A DNA stretch of 64,000 nucleotides from Embleya sp051903075 (GTDB taxonomy: Bacteria > Actinomycetota > Actinomycetes > Streptomycetales > Streptomycetaceae): assembly GCF_051903075.1 (NCBI RefSeq), contig NZ_CP182422.1:6758001-6822000 (forward strand), written 5' to 3'. The translations under genes were made by a program, and so were the position numbers. Positions 40,934 through 49,924 of the stretch are shown here, one piece after another. The notes beneath the pieces are model-generated. The model saw nothing but the letters and a program-made list of their open reading frames with translations. It ran no database searches and had not been told where the DNA came from. Position 1 is the stretch's first letter; every line of letters starts with the position of its first letter.

Positions 40934-42244
40934 TCAGGCGGTTCGGCGGCGACCGCGACCGAGCGCGAAGCCGGCCGCCATGCACAGCACCGGCGCGGTG
41001 AGCAGGCCCGCGACCAGGTTGAGGCCGCCGTAGCCGGCCATGCCCAGGACCGATCCGGAGACCGCGCCACCCGCCGCGCCGGCCAGGTTCATCAGCAGGT
41101 CCGACACGCCCTGTACGCCCGGCCGCTCACCCGCCGGCACCGACTCGGCCAGCAGCGCCGAGCCCGCCACCAGGCAGCACGACCAGCCGAGGCCGAGCAG
41201 GATCAGGCCGACCATGGTGCGCCACGTGGAATGGCCCGAGGTACCGGCCGTGAACACCGCGAGCAGCAGCACGAACTGGCCGCCCACGATCACCGGGATC
41301 CGGCCGAACCGGTCCGCCGCCCAGCCGACGACGGGGGACAATGCGTACATTCCGGCGATATGCAGGCTGATCGTCAGCCCGACCAGGGTCAACGCGGTGC
41401 CGTGGTCCTTCATGTGTACGGGTGTCATCGCCATCACCGACACCATCACCACGTGCCCGAACGCCACCGTCGCCAGGCCGAGCAGCGCGCGCGGCGCCCG
41501 GCGGATCACCGCGAACGCCCCGCGCAGACCGGCCCGGGGCGGCACCCGGTCGCCCAGGTCGGCGCGCGCGACGAGCAGCGGGTCCGGGCGCAGCGCCACC
41601 CACAGGATGATCCCGGCGCCGGCGAACGAGACGATCGAGAACAGGAACGGACCGGCCAGCTCCGGCAGGTCCAGGGCGCGGCCGACCACCGCGCCCGGCT
41701 CGTTCAGGTTGGGCCCCAGGACCGCGCCGACGGTGGTCGACCAGACCACGACCGACAACGCCCGGGCCCGGCCGGCGTCGTCGGCGAGGTCGGTCGCCGC
41801 GTAGCGCGACTGGAGGTTGGCGGCGGTCCCCGCGCCGAATACGAGCAGCGCGACGATCAGCAGCGGGAACCACCCGAGCACCGCCGCCAGGATCACCCCG
41901 CCGGCCGCGACCGCCGCGACCGCCCAGCCGGCGGTGAGCGCGACGCGACGTCCGTACCGGGTCGCGGCGCGCGACATCGGCAGCGCGAACAACGCCGCGC
42001 CCAAAGTGATCGCGGTGGTGGCCACGCCGGACCAGCTCTTGGACCCGGACAGGTCCTCGGCCAGCAGTCCGCCGACGGTCAGCGCCGAACCCATGCCCAC
42101 GCCGCCGACGACCTGCGCGGCGATCAGGGTACGGACGGTCCGCCGCTGCAGGTCCGAGCGGTCGACCCGCTCGGGGTCGGCGGACACGGGATCGGCCGAC
42201 TCGGGGCGGGCCGACTCGGGTATGGCCGGGTCCAGGGCGGTCAT
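40934..42244 (-). CDS. MFS transporter
   Basis: A 436-residue major facilitator with twelve predicted membrane helices. The first cytoplasmic loop (RAATRYGRRVALTAG, between helices 2 and 3) carries the family signature, and the middle loop is around residues 205-225. The N-terminus is a repetitive acidic stretch of ESAR/ESAD/SADP words, about 30 residues long. It resembles drug/metabolite efflux transporters of actinobacteria. It stands alone, reads toward NDH-2, and has no adjacent regulator. The cargo is unknown. Confidence 0.87.
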   Translation of the reverse strand: MTALDPAIPESARPESADPVSADPERVDRSDLQRRTVRTLIAAQVVGGVGMGSALTVGGLLAEDLSGSKSWSGVATTAITLGAALFALPMSRAATRYGRRVALTAGWAVAAVAAGGVILAAVLGWFPLLIVALLVFGAGTAANLQSRYAATDLADDAGRARALSVVVWSTTVGAVLGPNLNEPGAVVGRALDLPELAGPFLFSIVSFAGAGIILWVALRPDPLLVARADLGDRVPPRAGLRGAFAVIRRAPRALLGLATVAFGHVVMVSVMAMTPVHMKDHGTALTLVGLTISLHIAGMYALSPVVGWAADRFGRIPVIVGGQFVLLLAVFTAGTSGHSTWRTMVGLILLGLGWSCCLVAGSALLAESVPAGERPGVQGVSDLLMNLAGAAGGAVSGSVLGMAGYGGLNLVAGLLTAPVLCMAAGFALGRGRRRTA

Positions 42245-42435
42245 GCCGGATTCACCACCAGATCGGGGATCGGACGAGGTGCACGGATCCACAGCGTGCC
42301 GGACGAGTCCGGCCCGCCCCGGGCGGGGCGCTCGCGAACCGGTTCGGGCGGGGTGTATACCGCTGCGAAGAAAGATCATCGCACCGGCGGCTCCGGGTGG
42401 GTATGGGCGGCGGCCGAGCGGTCGGGTGGGCCCAA

Positions 42436-42465
42436 GTGTGCGCGGGTGTGCGCGGGTGTGCGTGG
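42436..42465. repeat. Three 10-bp tandem units (GTGTGCGCGG)
   Basis: GTGTGCGCGG is repeated at 42436-42445 and 42446-42455, with a third copy differing by one base at 42456-42465. It lies in the 5' region of a short hypothetical gene and upstream of the divergent MFS gene. It is probably a slippage repeat. Confidence 0.6.
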
Positions 42466-42518
42466 TCCGGGAGTCGGGTACGGGCAGGCGCCGCGCATCG
42501 GATACGGATCGGCTGAGG

Positions 42519-43013
42519 ATGACACTGGACGACGAGCACGCCTGGGCGCTGTTGCGTGCCCTGGACGACCCGGACCACCTGACCGCCCCGGCGGACTACG
42601 ACCCCGACGCCGCGCGCGAGCGGTTCGACCGGCTCGTGGCGCGCCTGGACGCGGACTTCGACTGTCGGTGCCCGGTCGAGGGCGAGGCGGGTGCGGCGAG
42701 TCGGCACGGGGCGATCGTGGTGCCCGCGAGCGCGCTGTCCGGGATCGGGCGGATCACCGTGGTGGTGAGCAACTTCGGCGATTTGGCGGTGATCGGGGTC
42801 GACGCGCCGGACGACCACCCCGTCGGAGCGGCACCGGCGTACGTGGCGCCGGAGGAGACGGAACGGGTCGCCGCCGCGCTCGACGACCTCGGCTACACCG
42901 TCGTGCCGGAGGACCTGCTGCGGACCACGTACGACGGGGCGAGCCGGCTCGCCGACCACTACACGGTCGAGGACGCGCCGACCTGGTGGATCCGGTTCTT
43001 CGACTATCCCTGA
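42519..43013 (+). CDS. Hypothetical protein, 164 residues
   Basis: A small acidic soluble protein I cannot assign. It has a helical N-terminal part (MTLDDEHAWALLRALDDPD), a beta strand pair (GRITVVVSNFGDLAVIGVD), a helix (EETERVAAALDDLGYTVVP) and an aromatic C-terminus ending in WWIRFFDYP. The composition is protein-like, with well-spaced charged and aromatic residues. GAGG immediately precedes the ATG at 42519. It could be a relative of small immunity-type proteins, but I have no evidence for that. It sits between a divergent MFS gene and the APH-like gene on the same strand. Confidence 0.6.
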   Translation: MTLDDEHAWALLRALDDPDHLTAPADYDPDAARERFDRLVARLDADFDCRCPVEGEAGAASRHGAIVVPASALSGIGRITVVVSNFGDLAVIGVDAPDDHPVGAAPAYVAPEETERVAAALDDLGYTVVPEDLLRTTYDGASRLADHYTVEDAPTWWIRFFDYP

Positions 43014-43077
43014 GGTCGGCCCGGCGGTCGTCGGGTCGGGTTGCGTGAGGGGTGTTGCCTGGGTAGGTGTGTGACCC

Positions 43078-44121
43078 ATGAGATTCAGGGTGCCGATCGG
43101 TGACGAATTGCGGACGAGCCTGGGTGCGCCGAAGCGGGTGAAGTTGCTGGACAGCAGCCCGCGTTCGCGGGTGTGGCGGGTGGAGTTCGGCGGCGAGCGG
43201 GCGATCGTCAAGCGGATCACCGACGGAGGCGACAATCGGGACGGCGCGTCGGCGCGCTTCGCCCGCGAGGTGGCCGGGTTGCGGCTGGCCGAGCGGGGGC
43301 CGGTCGGGCCTCGGGTGCTGGCCACCGATCCCGACGCGTGCGTCATGGTGCTGGAGTATCTGGACGACCTCGGGCGGACCGACGACTGGCTGCCCGGCTA
43401 CGCCGAGGCGTTGGCCCGGCTGCATGCGCTCACCGGGCCGGCGGACGCGGACGCGCTGCCGGCCTGGCGGGCGCCGACCGCCGCCGACGCCGAGTCGTTC
43501 CTGCGGTTGGCCGCGACGCTGGACGCACCGATCCCGGCGGGCGTGGCCGCCGAGTTGGCCGCCCTGCTGACCCGGCTCGACCCGACCGGGCGGTATGCGC
43601 TGTTGCACGGCGATCCGTGTCCGGGCAACGACCTGCGGACCGTCGACGGTGTGCGGTTCGTCGACTTCGAGCAGGCCGCGCTGGGCGACGGGCTGGTCGA
43701 ATTGGCCTATCTGCGCATCGGGTTCCCCACGTGCTGGTGCGCGATGTCGCTGCCCGGACCGCAGGCGGCCGAGGTGGAGGCGGTCTACGCGGCGACCTGG
43801 CGGGCGCACACCGGCCGCGACCTCGACCCGGAGGCGTCCGTCGCCGACGCCTGCGCGGGCTGGCTGATCCGGGGCGACGCGCTGGTCGAGCGGGCGCACC
43901 GGGACAGCGTGGACCACCTGGACCGGGTGCCGGTGCAGGACTTCGAATGGGGCTACATCTCGGCCCGCGAGCGACTGGTGCACCGGCTCGGCGTGGTGGC
44001 CGACACCGCGACCGAGCCGTTGCACGAACTGGGGCTGCTGGCACGGGAGTTGCGCGGCCGGCTGCTGGCGTCCTGGCCGGGACTGCGCCCGCTGCCGGGT
44101 CCGGACTCGCGCCCCTGGTGA
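43078..44121 (+). CDS. Aminoglycoside phosphotransferase-family protein
   Basis: A 347-residue kinase-fold protein. The catalytic loop HGDPCPGN is at residues 177-184 and the metal-binding VDFEQA at about 195-200, matching the APH/choline kinase pattern HGDxxxxN and D(F/W)E. The N-terminal lobe has a probable ATP lysine in RAIVKR (Lys45). These proteins phosphorylate small molecules, including antibiotics, but also sugars or amino alcohols. No resistance role can be read. The ATG at 43078 has little ribosome-binding site. It is isolated on both sides. Confidence 0.82.
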   Translation: MRFRVPIGDELRTSLGAPKRVKLLDSSPRSRVWRVEFGGERAIVKRITDGGDNRDGASARFAREVAGLRLAERGPVGPRVLATDPDACVMVLEYLDDLGRTDDWLPGYAEALARLHALTGPADADALPAWRAPTAADAESFLRLAATLDAPIPAGVAAELAALLTRLDPTGRYALLHGDPCPGNDLRTVDGVRFVDFEQAALGDGLVELAYLRIGFPTCWCAMSLPGPQAAEVEAVYAATWRAHTGRDLDPEASVADACAGWLIRGDALVERAHRDSVDHLDRVPVQDFEWGYISARERLVHRLGVVADTATEPLHELGLLARELRGRLLASWPGLRPLPGPDSRPW

Positions 44122-44143
44122 GGAAATCCTCCCGGATCGAAGC

Positions 44144-44178
44144 TTGAACCACTACAGCTGAAGTACTATAACTGTAGT
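44144..44178 (+). promoter_or_regulatory. Promoter with overlapping inverted repeat
   Basis: TTGAAC (44144-44149) and TATAAC (44167-44172) are 17 bases apart, a near-consensus sigma70 promoter. ACTACAG (44151-44157) and CTGTAGT (44172-44178) form perfect 7-base arms with a 14-base spacer that covers the spacer and -10 box. A repressor bound there would block the promoter of the reductase at 44230. No regulator gene is adjacent, so it acts in trans if it exists. Confidence 0.65.
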
Positions 44179-44229
44179 CATCTTGCCGCGCCGTCATCCG
44201 GCTCGGAACGCACCACGGAAAGAGACCGC

Positions 44230-44808
44230 ATGCGAAAGCTCACCTACTTCATCGCCACCACCATCGACGGCTTCATCGCCGACAAGGACGGCGGCTACGA
44301 CTTCTTCCCGGTCGGCGAGGACGTGGTGGCACACCTGGTCGCCGAGTATCCGGAGACGTTGCCGACGCACCTCGCCCCGCACGTGGGGGTCGCTCCGGAC
44401 ACGGAGTTCCGGCACTTCGACACGGTCGTGATGGGTCGGGGCACCTACGAGCCCGGTATTCGGGAGGGCCTTCCCAATCCGTACGCCCATCTCCGGACCT
44501 ATGTGGTCACCGAGACGATCACCGAGACCCTCGACCCCGCGGTGACCCTGATCGCCGGCGATCCGGTCGCCAAGGTGCGCGAGTTGAAGGCCGAACCGAC
44601 CGGCAAGGGCATCTGGCTGGCCGGTGGGGGGCGTCTGGCGGGCAGTCTGATCGACGAGATCGACGAGCTGGTGATCAAGACCTATCCGGTTCTGATCGGC
44701 AGCGGGATACCCATGATGTCGGGCGTGTTCGGGGCGCACGCGTTCACCCGCACGGGTGGGACGGTGCTTGCCGGGGGGACATCGGTGGCGACGTACAGTC
44801 GCACGTGA
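44230..44808 (+). CDS. Dihydrofolate reductase-family protein (RibD_C type)
   Basis: A 192-residue protein of the DHFR/RibD C-terminal fold. It opens with the usual strand (KLTYFIATTIDGFIADKDG), has the VVMGRGTYEPG strand-helix, the GKGIWLAGGGRLAGSLI glycine-rich NADPH-binding turn, and the final strand region. Members of this group are common in actinobacteria and reduce varied substrates, so folate is not implied. GGAAAGAG precedes the ATG at 44230, and a strong promoter with an inverted repeat lies 50-90 bases upstream, so it appears to be a separately regulated single gene. Confidence 0.86.
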   Translation: MRKLTYFIATTIDGFIADKDGGYDFFPVGEDVVAHLVAEYPETLPTHLAPHVGVAPDTEFRHFDTVVMGRGTYEPGIREGLPNPYAHLRTYVVTETITETLDPAVTLIAGDPVAKVRELKAEPTGKGIWLAGGGRLAGSLIDEIDELVIKTYPVLIGSGIPMMSGVFGAHAFTRTGGTVLAGGTSVATYSRT

Positions 44809-44849
44809 CGGCGAAGGCGCCGGCGGGGCGCGGTGCGATCGCCGGGTGG

Positions 44850-45704
44850 TCAGGACGTCGGGTCGTCGGGCGGCTGGGTGAGCGGGAGTTCGAAGTCCAC
44901 CACGCGGTGTGCGATGCGCAGGCCGGCGAGGGGTAGGGCCAGGCGGACGGCGCCCTCGGTGTCGCCGTCGAATTCGAACACGGCCAACTCGCGGACGTCG
45001 GGCCGCTCCCGGCGCAGCAGGTCCACGAGCGCGGCCACCAGCGCGCCGAGGATGTCGGGGGCGACGCCGGGGGCGGTGATCGCCTCGCCGGCGTTGAGGT
45101 ACGCCAGGTCGTCGGCGACGTCGACGGTGAGTTCGGCGCCCTCGCCGATCAGCCCCACGAGCGGCGGCGGGAGGGTGCGGGCGCGGATCGCGGGCAGGCC
45201 GCCCGGGGCCCACCAGCCGCGCGGGTCCACGGTCCAGATCCGGGCGATCTCGCCGGTGGCACGGGCGCCGAGGGCGCGGGCGGCGTCGCCTTCCGGGCCG
45301 GTGTCGGTACCGCTCCAGTGCAGCATCGACGCGCCGCCGGCGCGGGCCCGCCGGGCGGCTCGGCGGTACATCGATACGAATGCGGCCCGCTCCTCGGCGG
45401 TCGCGCCGGGATCCGCGCGGTAGGAGCCGTGGACCAGCCGCCGGGCGAGCCGGTCGGCGCGCTCACCCTGGGCGGTGACACCCGCCTCGCCGTTCCCGTA
45501 CAGGCTCACCCAGCCGAGCAGCCGCCCGCCACGGCGCGCGCGCACCGTGCCGATGCGGTCGCCGGGATCGCCGGCATCGCCGGGGGCGGTGGCGTCGGCG
45601 GGTGCCGTCGGCGCCGGGAGTCCGGCGGCGGCGTACACCTCGGTCGCGGCCCGGAGGTCGGCACCCGGGTCACTGTCCCATTCGAGGGAAATGTCGCGCT
45701 TCAT
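44850..45704 (-). CDS. GNAT-like acetyltransferase family protein
   Basis: A 284-residue protein with the layout of a two-domain GNAT-like protein: an N-terminal half with the VRARRGGRLLGWVSLYGNGEAGV strand pair, and a central RRLVHGSYRADP and ERAAFVSMYRRAARRA helix. The acetyl-CoA loop (Q/RxxGxG/A) is not clearly preserved, so I treat catalytic activity as uncertain. The C-terminal half is rich in Leu/Ala and acidic residues. It stands alone between the DHFR-like and a small basic protein gene. The ATG at 45704 is the likely start. Confidence 0.6.
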   Translation of the reverse strand: MKRDISLEWDSDPGADLRAATEVYAAAGLPAPTAPADATAPGDAGDPGDRIGTVRARRGGRLLGWVSLYGNGEAGVTAQGERADRLARRLVHGSYRADPGATAEERAAFVSMYRRAARRARAGGASMLHWSGTDTGPEGDAARALGARATGEIARIWTVDPRGWWAPGGLPAIRARTLPPPLVGLIGEGAELTVDVADDLAYLNAGEAITAPGVAPDILGALVAALVDLLRRERPDVRELAVFEFDGDTEGAVRLALPLAGLRIAHRVVDFELPLTQPPDDPTS

Positions 45705-45788
45705 GGCCCCATCGTCCCTCGATCGACGCGGGCGTACCGGTTGCGACAGGCCGGGGGACGGCCGGCGCGGGTGTGCGGTCGGGTCCGG

Positions 45789-46163
45789 TCAGCTCGGGCG
45801 GTTGAGGCGGCGGTGGATGCGGTGGATCCGGCGACGGGCCCGGCCGTCGTCGTCGATGCCGAGCCGGACGCGGCGTTCGAGGACGTACTCGACGGCCTCG
45901 GCGAGCGGTTGGTCCGGCCACTTGCGCCACCGCTTGGGGCGCTTGACGTACAGGCGATCCGCGACGGCCTCGGCTCCGCCGGCGTCGCGCGCGCCGGCCA
46001 GGGCGGCGAGCACCAGGTGTTCGTGGCGGCGGTTGGCGCTGCGGACCGCCGCCTTGTTGCGGCGGATGTTGCGCCGACTGCTCTTGTCGTTCTCGCCGTA
46101 ACTGTTGCGCCGATCCTTCAGGTAGCTCAGGCGTTTGCGCTCCTGCGGCGTCTGCCGATCCAT
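45789..46163 (-). CDS. Small basic conserved-looking protein
   Basis: A 124-residue strongly basic protein, rich in Arg, Lys and His. It contains a helical block, QERKRLSYLKDRRNSYGEND, then RRNIRRNKAAVRSANRRHEH, and a C-terminal RRRIHRIHRRLNR. This looks like a nucleic-acid-associated protein, but no defined domain is seen. The ATG at 46163 is chosen; GAAAGGCGACGT lies upstream. It sits between the GNAT-like and ATP-grasp genes on the same strand. I offer no specific function. Confidence 0.6.
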   Translation of the reverse strand: MDRQTPQERKRLSYLKDRRNSYGENDKSSRRNIRRNKAAVRSANRRHEHLVLAALAGARDAGGAEAVADRLYVKRPKRWRKWPDQPLAEAVEYVLERRVRLGIDDDGRARRRIHRIHRRLNRPS

Positions 46164-46331
46164 CACGTCGCCTTTCCGTCGCCGCGTGCGTCGGGTTCGG
46201 GCGGTGACCTCGACCGCCGGTCCCGACGCTACGCAGGTCGGGGGCGGGCGGCGACGGATTTTCGGCGGGCCCGACCGGCGTGGCCGGGCCCGTGGCACGC
46301 GCCGACCGCGGTACGTGCGGTCGGCGCGCGG

Positions 46332-47210
46332 TTATGCGTATGTGTGCAGGGCGGCCACGATCGCGGCGGCCAGGCGGTCGGGGGCGCCTTCGGCGTGGGA
46401 CAGGAAGAGGGACGGCTCGGTCAGCTCCAGTTCGAGCAGGGTCGGCGTGCCGTCGGCGGCCGGGACCAGGTCGACGCGCGCGTAGAGCAGCGGGGAGATC
46501 GGGATCTCGGTCAGGACCCGGGCCCCGACCGCGAGTTCGGCGGCGGAGGGCTCGCGCGGCTCGATCGTCTCAGCCTTGTACAGGCCGTCGATCAACTCGC
46601 CGCCGGTGCCGTCGAGGATGGGGCCCTTGCGGACGGCGTGGCTGAAGACGCCGTCGAAGTAGACGAGGGCGGTCTCACCGACGGTGTCGACGGCCGCCAG
46701 ATACGGCTGGACCATGACGGTGCGGCCGTCGGCGAGCAGGGCGGTGGCGTGCCCGGCGGCGAGCGCGCGTTCCTCGGGGGAGGCCAGGTCGTACCGCTCG
46801 GTGTCGCGCGACCCGGCGCTTATCGCCGGCTTGACCACGTGCACCCCGGAGGTGGGCAGCGTGACGGTCGAGTCGGGTTCCAGCCACATCGTCTCCACCA
46901 CGGGCAGGCCGGCCCGGGCGAGGTCGCGCAGGTAGGTCTTGTCGGTGTTCCAGGTCACGACCGCCGCCGGGTTGGCCAGGCGCGGCACGCTCGCGGCCCA
47001 CTCGATGAACGCCTTGTGGTGCGGCGGGTAGTCCCACACCGAGCGCAGCACCACGAGGTCGTACGCGTCCCAGTCCACCGTCGGGTCGCTCCACACGGCG
47101 CCCTCGGCGCCGATGCCGTGCGCGGCCAGTGGGGCGATGAGCAGACGGTCGTCCGGGTCGAGATCGGGCAGCTCGGCGCAGGTGACGAGGGCGACGCGGG
47201 GTTCGATCAT
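46332..47210 (-). CDS. ATP-grasp domain protein (RimK-like)
   Basis: A 292-residue ATP-grasp ligase-like protein. Typical segments are WNTDKTYLRDLARAGLPVVET (the central helix), the HVVKPAISAGSRDTERY strand-loop, the VMVQPYLAAVDTVGETALVYFDG strand pair, and the C-terminal metal-binding LLELELTEPSLFL. This matches the group often annotated as hypothetical ATP-grasp in actinobacteria (related to cycloserine synthetase-like and RimK-type enzymes). It would join a carboxylate to an amine or thiol through an acylphosphate. There is no substrate gene nearby. It starts at the ATG at 47210. Confidence 0.82.
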   Translation of the reverse strand: MIEPRVALVTCAELPDLDPDDRLLIAPLAAHGIGAEGAVWSDPTVDWDAYDLVVLRSVWDYPPHHKAFIEWAASVPRLANPAAVVTWNTDKTYLRDLARAGLPVVETMWLEPDSTVTLPTSGVHVVKPAISAGSRDTERYDLASPEERALAAGHATALLADGRTVMVQPYLAAVDTVGETALVYFDGVFSHAVRKGPILDGTGGELIDGLYKAETIEPREPSAAELAVGARVLTEIPISPLLYARVDLVPAADGTPTLLELELTEPSLFLSHAEGAPDRLAAAIVAALHTYA

Positions 47211-47420
47211 GGGGTCAGATTATCCGGACACCCGGATTGATGATCACATAAGTCGGGCGGTGTCCCGTGGGATGACCAGGCCGGGTGTGTGCTCGGGCCG
47301 GACGGGGCGCGGGAGACGTGGGCGGTGATCGGCGCCGCGGTGTGCCGTTTGACGGGCCGGCGCGTTTCGGGGCCGCTCCGGGGGTGAGAACGATGAGAGG
47401 GACAAGGCTTTGGGGGCACC

Positions 47421-48239
47421 GTGGTCGGCTCATCGGACACCGCGCCCTTCGGGCCGGCCGAGATCGTCGCCGTACGTCACGGCGAAAGCACGGCGAACGC
47501 CGCCTTTGCCGCGGCGGCGGCCCGCTCCGCCGCTCGCTCCGCCGCCGCCCGGTCCGCCGGCGTCGCGGCGGATCCGACGGCGGGCGGGTGGGAGGCGGAG
47601 GAGCCGGACGGGGACGGCGAGTGCGACCCGTCGGTGGTCGGGCGCGACGCCGACATCGCGCTCAGCGCGCGCGGCGAGGACCAGGCCGGCGCGGTCGGGC
47701 GGCGGCTCGCGCTCAGGGGGGAGACCCCGGACGTGGTCCTGGTCTCGCCGTATCGCCGGGCCCGTTCGACGATGCGGATCATCGCCCGCGAAGCCGCCCG
47801 AGTGGGCCTGCTGTTGCCCCCGCCCCGACGCGACGAGCGGTTGCGCGACCGGGAGATGGGCGTGCTGGAGCTGCGTACGGCCGACGCCATCGAACGGCTC
47901 TACCCGGACGAGGCCGAGCGGCGGCGGCGGGTCGGCGACCTGTACTACCGTCCGCCCGGCGGCGAATCGTTGGCCGATGTCGCGCTGCGGCTGCGTACGC
48001 TGCTGACCGACCTCCGGCACGAGGCGCCGGGCGCGCATGTGCTGATCGTGGGACACGACTCGACCGTCCTGATGCTGCGTTATGTCCTGGAGGGGCTGAC
48101 CGAGACCGACGTCGACCGGTTGGTACGCACCGACCCGGTGGGCAACGCGTCCATTTCCCGCTGGCGGGCCCGGGACGGGCGGCTGCGGGGGATCCGCTAC
48201 AACGACATGCGGCATCTCCGGGGGATCGACGTGCACTGA
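47421..48239 (+). CDS. Histidine phosphatase family protein with N-terminal insertion
   Basis: A 272-residue phosphatase of the phosphoglycerate mutase-like fold. The RHG signature is at residues 19-21 (AVRHGESTAN), the catalytic acid region around VSPYRRARSTM, and the second histidine in LIVGHDSTV. Between residues 28 and about 75, right after the first histidine loop, is an unusual Ala/Ser/Arg-rich then acidic insertion of some 45 residues. The GTG at 47421 has GGGGGC upstream. Such phosphatases act on small phosphorylated metabolites. It is the first of a rightward group, before the DHA2 transporter. Confidence 0.83.
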   Translation: MVGSSDTAPFGPAEIVAVRHGESTANAAFAAAAARSAARSAAARSAGVAADPTAGGWEAEEPDGDGECDPSVVGRDADIALSARGEDQAGAVGRRLALRGETPDVVLVSPYRRARSTMRIIAREAARVGLLLPPPRRDERLRDREMGVLELRTADAIERLYPDEAERRRRVGDLYYRPPGGESLADVALRLRTLLTDLRHEAPGAHVLIVGHDSTVLMLRYVLEGLTETDVDRLVRTDPVGNASISRWRARDGRLRGIRYNDMRHLRGIDVH

Positions 48240-48418
48240 GGGCGGTCGGGCCGGGCCGGCCCGGGCGGGCAACGTGATGGCCGATATGCGCCGGCGCGGG
48301 GTCGCGCGGAGCGGTTGCATCGGGGTGCGCGGTTCCGTCGCGGAATCGCCGTCGTCCTACCGCCCATGCAGCCGGTGCCGCCCGTGCCGTGTGTGCACGT
48401 CGAAAGTGGAGCTCTCTC

Positions 48419-49924
48419 GTGTCGACCGTCGTCCCCGCCCCGGGGAACCCTCATCCGCCTGCGCCGGGGCGTTCGCGGTGGGCGCTGCCGGTGCTGTTGA
48501 GCGCGGTACTCGTCACCACGCTCGACTTCTTCGTCGTCAACGCGGCGCTGCCCGCGATCGAACGTGACCTCGACGCGGGGGCCGGCGCACTGCGGATGAT
48601 CGTCGCCGGGTACGGGCTGGCCTATGCCGCCGGGCTGATCACCGCCGCGCGACTGGGCGAACTCTACGGTCAGCGGCGGGTGTTCCTGGTCGGCGTGGCC
48701 CTGTTCACGGCCGCCTCCGCGGGTTGCGGGCTGGCCGCGGACGCGGCGGGGCTGGTCGGCTGCCGGATCGCGCAGGGCGGGGCGGCGGCGCTGATGGCGC
48801 CTCAGGTGCTGGTGCTGATCGGGGCGTTGTATCCGATGGGCGCCGAACGGGCGCGGGCGTTCGGGCGATATGGGGCGACGGTCGGGCTGGCGGGGGTGAG
48901 CGGTCAGGTGGTGGGCGGGCTGCTGATCGCCGCCGATCCGGTCGGACTCGGGTGGCGGGCCTGCTTCCTGGTCAATGTGCCGCTCGGGGTGGCGGCGCTG
49001 GTGCTGACGCCGCGCTCGGTTCCGGCGCCGGGGCCGACCGTCCGGAGCCGAGGGGCGCTCGATCCTGTGGGGGCGGCGCTGATCGCGGTGGGACTGGGCT
49101 GCGCCGCCTGGGCGTTGCTGCGCGGCGGTGCCGACGGGGAGTCCGTGTCGCGGCAACTGCCGTGGATCGTGGGGGCGATCGGGGCGACGGCGGTTCTTGT
49201 GCGGCAGCAGCGTGGGCGGGTGCGGGCGGGGCGGCGGCCGTCGGTGGACCCGACGGTGTTTCGGGAGCGGGGTTTTCCGGTGGGGGTGGCCGCGCTCGGG
49301 TTGTTGTTCGGGACCTCGGCGGGGTTGTCCACGATCCTGCCGTTGTACCTGCAACTCGGGTGTGGATACGGGCCGTTGGTGTCCGGCGCGGTGGCCGCGT
49401 CGATCAACGTCGGCTTTCTGGGCGCGGCGGCCGGGACCGGGCGGTGGTACGGCCGGTTCGGTGATCGACTGCCGACCGCCGGGGCGCTGTTGCTGGCGAC
49501 GGGGGTCGGGGTCGCCGGGTGCGCGTCGGCGACGGGGACGGTCGCGGTGTTGCCGATGGGCCTGCTGGGCGCCGGCGCCGGGATGGGCCTGGTGCTGGCG
49601 CCGTTGACCTCGGCGGTGCTCGCGGGGGTCGGTCCGGGGCGGGTGGCCGCCGCGTCCGGGGTGATCGGTACGGCGCAGGAGATGGGCGGCGTGCTCGGCG
49701 GTGCGCTCGCGACCTCGGTCTTCTTCGCCCTGCTCGGCGACGAACGAGCGGACTCCCGGTGGGAGATCGCCTTCCGCGGGAGTGTGGGGATCCTGGTGCT
49801 GTTCGGTCTGGGGGTCGCGGTGCTTGCCGCCGTGCATCGTCGGCGCGGTGCGGCGTGCTCCCGGACGGTGCCGGTGACCGGTCGTGTGCCGATCGCCACG
49901 CGGGCCGAATCGCCGGGGCCCTGA
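48419..49924 (+). CDS. DHA2-type MFS transporter (14 TM)
   Basis: A 501-residue major facilitator with about fourteen hydrophobic segments. The first helix ends LDFFVVNAALPAIERDL, the conserved DHA2 opening; the loop ARLGELYGQRRVFL and motif C-like GVSGQVVGGLLI support a drug:proton antiporter. The GTG at 48419 is supported by GGAG seven bases upstream. The C-terminal tail is short and hydrophilic. It is downstream of the phosphatase gene by 180 bases on the same strand. The cargo is unknown; export of an antibiotic or metabolite is typical for the family. Confidence 0.87.
   Translation: MSTVVPAPGNPHPPAPGRSRWALPVLLSAVLVTTLDFFVVNAALPAIERDLDAGAGALRMIVAGYGLAYAAGLITAARLGELYGQRRVFLVGVALFTAASAGCGLAADAAGLVGCRIAQGGAAALMAPQVLVLIGALYPMGAERARAFGRYGATVGLAGVSGQVVGGLLIAADPVGLGWRACFLVNVPLGVAALVLTPRSVPAPGPTVRSRGALDPVGAALIAVGLGCAAWALLRGGADGESVSRQLPWIVGAIGATAVLVRQQRGRVRAGRRPSVDPTVFRERGFPVGVAALGLLFGTSAGLSTILPLYLQLGCGYGPLVSGAVAASINVGFLGAAAGTGRWYGRFGDRLPTAGALLLATGVGVAGCASATGTVAVLPMGLLGAGAGMGLVLAPLTSAVLAGVGPGRVAAASGVIGTAQEMGGVLGGALATSVFFALLGDERADSRWEIAFRGSVGILVLFGLGVAVLAAVHRRRGAACSRTVPVTGRVPIATRAESPGP

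Noticed and set aside
39410..43048. A 1212-codon plus-strand open frame across NDH-2, MFS and a hypothetical gene
   Set aside because: It crosses several well-supported genes in antisense and reads as Arg/Gly/His-rich sequence without motifs.
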